A stretch of 11,908 nucleotides of DNA from Cyanothece sp. UBA12306. GTDB taxonomy: Bacteria; Cyanobacteriota; Cyanobacteriia; Cyanobacteriales; Microcystaceae. Below the pieces are notes generated by a model, which saw only the letters and a program-made list of their open reading frames with translations, was not told the DNA's origin and ran no database searches. The position numbers were made by a program, and so were the translations under genes. The stretch is taken from NCBI GenBank assembly GCA_003448685.1, contig DLXW01000233.1, positions 1 through 11,908 of the forward strand. Reading direction: 5' to 3'. Positions 5,869 through 11,908 of this stretch are shown here, one piece after another; positions within the stretch are counted from its first letter, which is position 1, and every line of letters starts with the position of its first letter.

Positions 5869-8571
5869 TTAATCTAACAATTCCTTTAACTTCTCCGCGA
5901 CAATTTCAACGTGGGGATAAGTTAGTAAAGTATTATGATCTCCAGAAACACGATAAATTTCTAGTCCTTCCTCAGCAAATTGCTCCCATCCTAATTCGTC
6001 AGTATCTCCTCCTTCTTCTGATTGATAAATAGAACTATCTACACGGAATAGGGCAATTTTACCCGAGTATTTTTCAGGAATATAGGTTTTTACCGCGTTT
6101 TTCAGATTTTTGGTAATCAGTTCAGTCCGCAACAGCTGAGGTAATGGTTTTCCAGCTTTAGGGTTTAGTTGATACATCCACAATTCCCTTAAATTTTTCC
6201 AGTACTCTTGTTGAGAACGAATTTTATTGGGAATATTAGCCACACCTTCTTGAGAAAAAAGTTTGGAAATAATACCGAACAATCGACTAATTTTATAAGT
6301 TATTCTTTGAAAAAACTTCAATCTTTTTTGGGGTATTACAATCGATTTACCTTGTTTCTTTTGTTGCTTTCGATATTTTTGATCAGCAGTAGTTCTCTCT
6401 CTAATATATTGAGGATTATAACTATCAAAGAGAATTACTAAAGCCACTTCTTTTCCGCGAGCTTGAAGTTGCTGTGCAACTTCAAAAGCAATAACTCCAC
6501 CACCAGAAAGACCACCCAAAAAATAGGGTCCTGGGAAATCTAATGTTAAAATTTCTTCAAGATAATGGGTTGCCATATCTTCAATACAAGTATCAAAATC
6601 ATCTTTGCCATCAAGTCCTCTGGCTTGAAGACCATACACAGGCTGTTCTGAACTTAAACATTGAGATAACTCTAAATAAGTTAAAACATTACCCCCAACT
6701 GCGTGAAAACAAAATAGAGGAGGATTAGAACCATTAGGTTGAATGGGGACTAATGATGACCAAGAAATTGTGGGTTGATCAGAACTAATGATTTCCGCCA
6801 TTTGCTCAATAGTAGGAGCTTGAAGCAAAGTTGACAAACCCAAATTTTTACCATATTTTTCTTCAATTTTAGAAAATAAACGTAAAGCAAGGATTGAGTG
6901 TCCCCCCAAAGCAAAAAAGTTATCAGCAATACCTATTGGTTTAACACCTAATAGTTCTTCCCAAATAGCGACTAATCCTGTTTCCCAATGATTACGTGGT
7001 GCGATAAAAACCGGTTTTTCTGTAATTTTAGATTCAGGAGACTTCTCAATAATCCAGGTTTTGAGGGAATTAACTGGGGTATCCGCTGCATTGACTAAAG
7101 TTTCTAAAAGAAATTGAAACCGCTCTATCATTTGAGTGATAATTGTTTCTGAAAACAAGTCAATTTTATAGTTAAAAACTCCTTTAATATGACTGTCGGA
7201 TTGTTCAAACAAGTTGACAGATAAATCAAAATTAGCTTCCCCATTATCAACTTCTAAATTCTGAACCTCAATCCCTGGTAATTCAAAAATATCGCTTGCT
7301 CCCTTATCTAAATTGAACATTCCCCTAGTCAAGGGAATGTTTCTGACACCAGGTAACTCAGCTAACTCCTGAAACGGAATTTCTTGGTGTTCGTATGCGT
7401 CGGTCGTAACCTGTCGAACCCTCTGCAATAATTCGCGGAAAGTGGGATTGCCACTCAAGCTAATATGTAGGGGTAAAATATTATTAAAATACCCGATTAA
7501 GTTTTCAGTTTCTGAGGGATTTCTTCCCAAAACTGGGGAACAAATTAATAACTCTTCTTGTTGAGTATGGCGATTAAGCAAAAGTCCAAATGTTGTCAAT
7601 AGAGTATTAAACAAACTCACCCCTTCCCTTTTACTTAATTCCTTAAGTTGTTCAATTAAATCTTTAGATAGATTAAAAGATTTGTATTTTCCTCTATAAG
7701 ATACTACCGAAGATATTTCTTGATCGATTGGAAGTTTTAAAGGTGTTAATTCCTCCGTTAATTTTTGTTGCCAATAATTTCGAGAAGCTTGAATTAAGCC
7801 ACTGTTTAAATAATCTCGTTGCCATTGAGCAAAATCAACATATTGAATTGATAGGGGAGAAAGAGAAGGCTGATTTTCTAAACACCAAGCTTGATAAATT
7901 TCATTAATTTCTTTTAAAAATATGCCAAAAGACCAACCATCAGAAATGAGATGGTGCATGGTTAAAAGAAAAATATATTCTTGTTCTTGAACATGAATTA
8001 ATTGCATTCTCCACAATAAATCACCAACTAAATTAAAGGGTTTTTGAACTTGTTTAGTGATGATCAATTGAATTTCAGCTTCTCTTTTCTCTAAGGGAAT
8101 GCTTCTAATATCTCTAATATTTAATTGAAAATTAAAATTATTATTAATTACTACAATAGGTTGATGATCAATTTTTTTAAAGTGAGTCCTGAGAACTTCG
8201 TGACGCTTGATAACCTCTGCAATACTTTTTTCTAAAATTTTCAGTTTCAAAGGACCTTTTAAACTAAAAGCAACAGACAAATTATAAACAGCACTGTTAG
8301 AGCCTAAATTTTCGAGTAACCACAGACGTTCTTGCGCCAAAGATAGAGGCAAAATTTGTTCCCGATCAATTGTTTCTATAGGAGGTGTTTTCTTTTGAAC
8401 TACTGCTTGTTGCTGCAAAAAGCGCAAGATATCTTCTTTATATTCCTTAAGAGACTGTTTTAACTCCTGATTTAATGCCCCTTTCGGCGCACGAATACCT
8501 AACTGTTCGCCATCTAGATACAATTTTACTTTGCGTTGTGATAATTCACTTAAAAGTCCATTTAAAGTCAT
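5869..8571 (-). CDS. Terminal NRPS protein: TubC-type docking-C-PCP-TE, no adenylation domain
   Basis: A 900-residue assembly-line protein. Residues 1-55 match a TubC-type N-terminal docking domain (GIRAPKGAL, then a helix ending in DILRFLQ). A condensation domain spans about 73-500, with SLAQERLWLLE (77-87), the catalytic HHLISDG (206-212, second His207) and GRNPSE (349-354). SDGWS fits the LCL class. Carrier domain: about 525-597, phosphopantetheine site Ser559 in GGHS. Thioesterase: about 605-900, nucleophile Ser689 in GLSGG, Asp716 (LFDSY) and His879 (GDHN) as the likely triad, with a basic lid between. The adenylation domain is absent: the condensation domain runs in about 25 residues into IAPRNHWE, normally the adenylation-to-carrier linker. 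It should therefore condense an upstream acyl chain with an acceptor supplied in trans, and release the product. The ATG at 8571 has a good ribosome binding site. Domain calls are firm; substrate unknown. Confidence 0.95.
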   Translation of the reverse strand: MTLNGLLSELSQRKVKLYLDGEQLGIRAPKGALNQELKQSLKEYKEDILRFLQQQAVVQKKTPPIETIDREQILPLSLAQERLWLLENLGSNSAVYNLSVAFSLKGPLKLKILEKSIAEVIKRHEVLRTHFKKIDHQPIVVINNNFNFQLNIRDIRSIPLEKREAEIQLIITKQVQKPFNLVGDLLWRMQLIHVQEQEYIFLLTMHHLISDGWSFGIFLKEINEIYQAWCLENQPSLSPLSIQYVDFAQWQRDYLNSGLIQASRNYWQQKLTEELTPLKLPIDQEISSVVSYRGKYKSFNLSKDLIEQLKELSKREGVSLFNTLLTTFGLLLNRHTQQEELLICSPVLGRNPSETENLIGYFNNILPLHISLSGNPTFRELLQRVRQVTTDAYEHQEIPFQELAELPGVRNIPLTRGMFNLDKGASDIFELPGIEVQNLEVDNGEANFDLSVNLFEQSDSHIKGVFNYKIDLFSETIITQMIERFQFLLETLVNAADTPVNSLKTWIIEKSPESKITEKPVFIAPRNHWETGLVAIWEELLGVKPIGIADNFFALGGHSILALRLFSKIEEKYGKNLGLSTLLQAPTIEQMAEIISSDQPTISWSSLVPIQPNGSNPPLFCFHAVGGNVLTYLELSQCLSSEQPVYGLQARGLDGKDDFDTCIEDMATHYLEEILTLDFPGPYFLGGLSGGGVIAFEVAQQLQARGKEVALVILFDSYNPQYIRERTTADQKYRKQQKKQGKSIVIPQKRLKFFQRITYKISRLFGIISKLFSQEGVANIPNKIRSQQEYWKNLRELWMYQLNPKAGKPLPQLLRTELITKNLKNAVKTYIPEKYSGKIALFRVDSSIYQSEEGGDTDELGWEQFAEEGLEIYRVSGDHNTLLTYPHVEIVAEKLKELLD

Positions 8572-8580
8572 TAAATTAAT

Positions 8581-8585
8581 CTCCC
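8581..8585 (-). promoter_or_regulatory. Ribosome binding site of the NRPS gene
   Basis: GGGAG on the minus strand lies 9 bases before the ATG at 8571 and supports that start. The sequence around it (GGGAGATTAATTTAATGAC) closely resembles the sulfotransferase leader. Confidence 0.6.
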
Positions 8586-8646
8586 AAAAAATATGTTATT
8601 AGGTGCTAAATATTGTTATTGATTATCTAACTAGTAAATAATTTTA

Positions 8647-9516
8647 TCAAAGACACCATTCATCAAATTTTCTGCCAGTATATTTTCGTAATTGGTTAAT
8701 ATCTTCTTGCAAATATTTGATTAAATAGTCTCGTAAATGTTGATTTAATTGAGGCTTTTTAACAGGTTTGGAAAATGGTAAATAAATAATTTTTTTTAGA
8801 GGTTTCCGTAAAACAGCAGGAAGATAAGGAATTTGATTAATTATGGGCAGTTGAGCAATTTTATTTCCTAAATCTGTTCTACGCCTTCTGTAAATAGATT
8901 GATTCATTTTTTGACTATAAATTGTTTGCTTAATATCTGTAGATATTTCTAGAAATTGATAAACATTGTGTAAAGTTTTTTGAGGAAATCGATTTAAATC
9001 TCCAGTTTTAATAATCAAAATATTAGACTTAGAATAATATTTTAAATATTGCTCCAACTGATAGTAATATTTACTAGTCATAACATAGTCATTATTAAAA
9101 TCACCCAATACTTTATTAATGTCTTCTTCGCTTTCCAAGCCAGATGTATAATTATGAATATAATGAGAAATTATCCGCTTGATTGGATCTCTTACAATAT
9201 AGATTAATTTAGCATCTGGGACAACCGAATACATTCTTTTTGAAGTTTCTGGAAACTTTTGATATGCGGAATAAGTTGGGGAAGATTCTCCTTTGATTAG
9301 GGCATTATTATCAAAATGAGACTTATACCATTCAATTCCTTTTTCCCAATTAGTTTTACTTGAGAAAAAATTAATTTCTTTAGTATTTGACATATCAATC
9401 TGAGGGTGTGATTGGAGATATTTATGAAGACTCGTTGTTGCCGATTTCATAGCTCCAATAATAATTAGATTAGGCATTTTTTTTGATTGAGTAATTTCGG
9501 AATTTAGTGATGTCAT
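8647..9516 (-). CDS. PAPS-dependent sulfotransferase (heparan-sulfate/NDST-like family)
   Basis: A 289-residue cytosolic enzyme that should transfer sulfate from PAPS to a hydroxyl or amine. The 5'-phosphosulfate loop is GAMKSATTSL (21-30, with Lys24). KEINFF (46-51) carries the glutamate expected as catalytic base in this family. The 3'-phosphate motif is IVRDPIKRIISHY (107-119, with Arg109 and Ser117). No signal peptide or membrane segment is seen. The C-terminal third is strongly basic (RRRR at 210-213). The gene lies 60 bases after the PKS stop and 75 bases before the NRPS start, so it is almost certainly in the same operon and a tailoring enzyme of the pathway. The ATG at 9516 is backed by GGGAG seven bases upstream; a second ATG at residue 14 is less likely. 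Spot base counts are very AT-rich (13 G+C in 9001-9060). Family is firm; acceptor and timing are unknown. Confidence 0.92.
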   Translation of the reverse strand: MTSLNSEITQSKKMPNLIIIGAMKSATTSLHKYLQSHPQIDMSNTKEINFFSSKTNWEKGIEWYKSHFDNNALIKGESSPTYSAYQKFPETSKRMYSVVPDAKLIYIVRDPIKRIISHYIHNYTSGLESEEDINKVLGDFNNDYVMTSKYYYQLEQYLKYYSKSNILIIKTGDLNRFPQKTLHNVYQFLEISTDIKQTIYSQKMNQSIYRRRRTDLGNKIAQLPIINQIPYLPAVLRKPLKKIIYLPFSKPVKKPQLNQHLRDYLIKYLQEDINQLRKYTGRKFDEWCL

Positions 9517-9523
9517 TAAATTT

Positions 9524-9528
9524 CTCCC
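9524..9528 (-). promoter_or_regulatory. Ribosome binding site of the sulfotransferase gene
   Basis: GGGAG on the minus strand, 7 bases before the ATG at 9516. It favours this start over the in-frame ATG at codon 14. Confidence 0.6.
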
Positions 9529-9576
9529 AGCAAGTTTATGTGATATTTTAATGATTCTCTAACAAAATTAGTCAGT

Positions 9577-11908
9577 TTATAAAGTAAATTCTTCCATCTC
9601 TTCTTCCTCTTGTTCATCTAACAATGAAGTTTCTGAAGTAAGCAAATCTCCCAATAATAGTTGTTCTTGTAAGGCAGAAACTATTTTAGTAATGGTAGTA
9701 TCAACCGACAACTTATTCATGGGCAACTCTATTTCTAAATCAGTGCGAAGCCGATTTCTTAATTGAATACTAACTAAAGAATCTAGCCCAATACTATTCA
9801 ATGCTTCATTAGGATTAGGTAAATTAGAAGGCGGAAGTCCCAAAAATTTACTAACTAAATTTTGCAAATAATTAATGAGCAATTGCTGGCGGTTTTCTGA
9901 TGTAACTTCTTTGATTTTTGTCCGAAGAAGAGCGGGATCTAGTGACTGAGCAACTGGTGAAGATTGTTGTTGTTGTTTAACTTGTTGTGCTAACTCAGAC
10001 AAGAGGGGAGGACAAGCACCTGCAGGAAACTGATCAAGGAATTTAGTCCAATCAATAGTCATTACTCCCATTTGGGTAACTCCTTGGCTAATTAACTGGC
10101 CTAACATTTGCAATCCTCCATCAAGACTAATGGGACTAATACCTTTGGCAGCCATAGAATTTGCCTTTTGCTGGTCTAATTTAGCTGCCATTCCCACCTC
10201 TCCCCAAGGTCCCCAGTTAATACTCAGTCCTGGTAAACCTATTCCTTGTCGATAGTGAGCTAAGGCATCCATAAAGGCATTGGCTGCTGCATAGTTTCCT
10301 TGACCTGGTAAACCTAGTAAGGAAGCAATCGAAGAGTAACAAACAAAGAAATCCAATGGTAAATTCTCTGTTAAACAGTGTAAATGCCAAGCCCCTTGTA
10401 CTTTCGGTGACATCACTCGGGTAAATTGTTCCCAACTCATGTTTGAGATTAAGCCATCATCCAATACCCCCGCAAGATGAATAAGACCTTGTAAGGGGGG
10501 CAAAGATGTTGTGATTTTCTCTATAATTCTGGCAACATCTTCCTCCTGGGATACATCTCCAGACAATACTAATACTTGTACTCCTGCTTCTTGCAATTGT
10601 TCAATGGTTTGCTGAGCCTCTGTTGATGGCTGCCTACGTCCAGTAAGGACTAAGTTTTTGGCTCCTTGTTCAACTATCCACTTGGCTGTCTTTAACCCCA
10701 ATGCCCCCAGACCACCAGTAATTAAATAACTGCCGTCGGGTTTGATAGAAACTTGTTTTTCAATAGCTTGTGGCATCGAGATAACTATTTTGCCAATGTG
10801 TTTACTTTGCTGCATATAGCGGAAAGCTTCTACCACCTTTTCTAATTTAAAGACTTTGTGCGGTAAAGGCTTGAGAAAACCTTGTTCAAATTTTTGCCCC
10901 AAAGAGTCCATTATGTTACCAATTAAACCAGGGTTGTCCTGAGGCAAGTTCCCTAAGTCGAAGGGGAAATACTGAGCATCAGGTCTTTTCTGTTTGACCT
11001 GATTTTCATCCCAGATACCGATTTTGCCGATTTCAACAAACCGTCCCCCAGTCGCCAAAATCTCAAAATTCTTGGTAATAAATTCCCCATTGAGACTATT
11101 TAGTACCACATCAACTCCCTTACCCTGAGTTAGATTCATGACTTCTTCGGCAAAATCTAAAGTCCGAGAATTCATTACATGATTCACGCCCATAGATTTG
11201 AGGAATTCCCATTTCCGAGGACTGGCTGTGGCAAATACTTCGGCTCCAGCTTGTTGTGCTAACTGCACGGCAGCTTGTCCCACTCCTCCTGCGGCCGCAT
11301 GAATTAAGACTCGATCTCCTGGCCGAACTTTGGCCAGGTTACATAAACCATGGTAGGCAGTCGAAAAAGCTAGGGGAATAGTTGCTGTTTCAACCAAGCT
11401 CATTTGTTGTGGCTTGGGAGTTACAACGTCTGCACTGGTGGTGATAAAGCTACTAAAAGCATCATGTACAAGGTTGACCATCACTTCATTTCCCACTCGC
11501 AAATGGGAAATTCCTTCTCCAACAGCTACAATTGTTCCTGTACACTCAAAGCCAAAGGTCAGTTGTTCGGCAGTAGTAATACCCAAATGTTTGGCATAGT
11601 AGTCTTTAAGCATTCCCAAAGCATTAAGTACATCCCGAAAATTTAGTCCCACAGCTTTCACTTGAATTTCCACTTCCTTTGGACCTGGGGAACGGCGTTC
11701 TATTGGTTGCAACATGAGATTTTCTAACAACCCATATTCTGATAGCTTCAGTTGGAATGGTTGTTGCGAGGGGATTTTTAATCCTACCTGTGTAGATTGT
11801 ATGTCTTTTTGCTGCCGCTTTAACCTGGGCACATGACGTACCTCTTGACGGTAAGCAATTTGGTTTTCATCACCAGGACACAATAGTTCCTGCAACAAAA
11901 CTGGTACA
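9577..11908 (-). CDS. Type I polyketide synthase, C-terminal part: ER-KR-ACP with acidic docking tail (5' partial)
   Basis: The frame is open to the window edge, so this is the C-terminal part of a larger protein; the TTG at 11898 is internal. Residues are counted from that codon. Residues 1-30 (ENQIAYRQEVRHVPRL) are the segment that usually precedes the enoylreductase. ER: about 48-375, with the NADPH loop HAAAGGVGQAA (200-210). KR: about 388-620, with GGLGALG (395-401) and the active-site set Lys499, Ser523, Tyr536, Asn540. LDD at 479-481 predicts a B-type ketoreductase. ACP: about 672-748, with the phosphopantetheine site Ser707 in GLDSL. The last 25 residues are strongly acidic (DEQEEEEMEE at 761-770). 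A working KR and ER imply full beta-carbon reduction if a DH lies upstream, as expected in the DH-ER-KR order. The acidic tail probably docks onto the TubC-type N-terminus of the downstream NRPS. KS, AT and DH lie outside the window. Confidence 0.95.
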   Translation of the reverse strand, partial: VPVLLQELLCPGDENQIAYRQEVRHVPRLKRQQKDIQSTQVGLKIPSQQPFQLKLSEYGLLENLMLQPIERRSPGPKEVEIQVKAVGLNFRDVLNALGMLKDYYAKHLGITTAEQLTFGFECTGTIVAVGEGISHLRVGNEVMVNLVHDAFSSFITTSADVVTPKPQQMSLVETATIPLAFSTAYHGLCNLAKVRPGDRVLIHAAAGGVGQAAVQLAQQAGAEVFATASPRKWEFLKSMGVNHVMNSRTLDFAEEVMNLTQGKGVDVVLNSLNGEFITKNFEILATGGRFVEIGKIGIWDENQVKQKRPDAQYFPFDLGNLPQDNPGLIGNIMDSLGQKFEQGFLKPLPHKVFKLEKVVEAFRYMQQSKHIGKIVISMPQAIEKQVSIKPDGSYLITGGLGALGLKTAKWIVEQGAKNLVLTGRRQPSTEAQQTIEQLQEAGVQVLVLSGDVSQEEDVARIIEKITTSLPPLQGLIHLAGVLDDGLISNMSWEQFTRVMSPKVQGAWHLHCLTENLPLDFFVCYSSIASLLGLPGQGNYAAANAFMDALAHYRQGIGLPGLSINWGPWGEVGMAAKLDQQKANSMAAKGISPISLDGGLQMLGQLISQGVTQMGVMTIDWTKFLDQFPAGACPPLLSELAQQVKQQQQSSPVAQSLDPALLRTKIKEVTSENRQQLLINYLQNLVSKFLGLPPSNLPNPNEALNSIGLDSLVSIQLRNRLRTDLEIELPMNKLSVDTTITKIVSALQEQLLLGDLLTSETSLLDEQEEEEMEEFTL

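Noticed and set aside
6100..6410. The long basic lid of the thioesterase considered as an inserted domain
   Set aside because: The segment fits the larger-lid thioesterases that commonly end NRPS proteins, and the triad on both sides is intact.
6208..6728. Two plus-strand ORFs (6208-6441, 6543-6728) opposite the thioesterase domain
   Set aside because: The opposite strand codes for the conserved TE with its catalytic residues; these frames show no motif.
5869..9516. Curacin-type ST-TE decarboxylative release giving a terminal alkene
   Set aside because: The sulfotransferase is not fused to the TE, a C-PCP lies before the TE, and the preceding PKS module has an ER, so no beta-hydroxyl is expected.
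10217..10435. Minus-strand ORF of 72 codons in another frame of the KR
   Set aside because: It overlaps the KR active-site codons, which are clearly the coding frame.
11291..11298. GCGGCCGC octamer in the ER gene considered as a HIP1-like site
   Set aside because: It is not GCGATCGC, and it codes for conserved alanines of the NADPH loop.
11404..11646. Two overlapping plus-strand ORFs opposite the ER domain
   Set aside because: Antisense shadows of a well-conserved ER; they overlap each other and match no family.

Overview
The window looks cyanobacterial. It has five exact HIP1 octamers (GCGATCGC), two tandem heptamer repeats of the STRR type common in cyanobacteria, AT-rich spacers, and gene families typical of unicellular or bloom-forming cyanobacteria. 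The genus cannot be fixed from the sequence. All six genes lie on the minus strand, so transcription runs from high to low coordinates. No tRNA, rRNA, CRISPR array or transposase was seen.

Right part (about 5869-11908): the 3' end of a modular biosynthetic gene cluster. First in transcription is the end of a type I polyketide synthase (ER-KR-ACP with an acidic C-terminal tail), whose 5' part lies outside the window. A stand-alone PAPS-dependent sulfotransferase follows. Then comes a 900-residue NRPS protein with the order TubC-type docking domain, condensation, peptidyl carrier protein, thioesterase. This NRPS has no adenylation domain. The acidic PKS tail and the TubC-type N-terminus suggest that the PKS chain passes straight to this NRPS, which condenses it and releases it through the thioesterase. 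The sulfotransferase would add a sulfate at some stage. A small glutaredoxin-like gene follows 39 bases downstream and may only be a co-transcribed neighbour.

Left part (1-5343): genes that look like chromosomal backbone. A giant 1403-residue multi-pass membrane protein starts with three copies of a short helical repeat and carries two in-frame heptamer repeat arrays in its loops. Beyond a 438-base gene-free spacer with a plausible sigma70 promoter lies tsaC (Sua5/YrdC family), needed for the t6A tRNA modification. All five HIP1 sites are in these two genes and none is in the 6.3 kb biosynthetic side. This fits a junction between resident chromosome and an acquired cluster somewhere around 5344-5869.

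The points most worth following are the adenylation-less terminal module with its docking partner, the sulfotransferase between PKS and NRPS, and the paired in-frame heptamer insertions.
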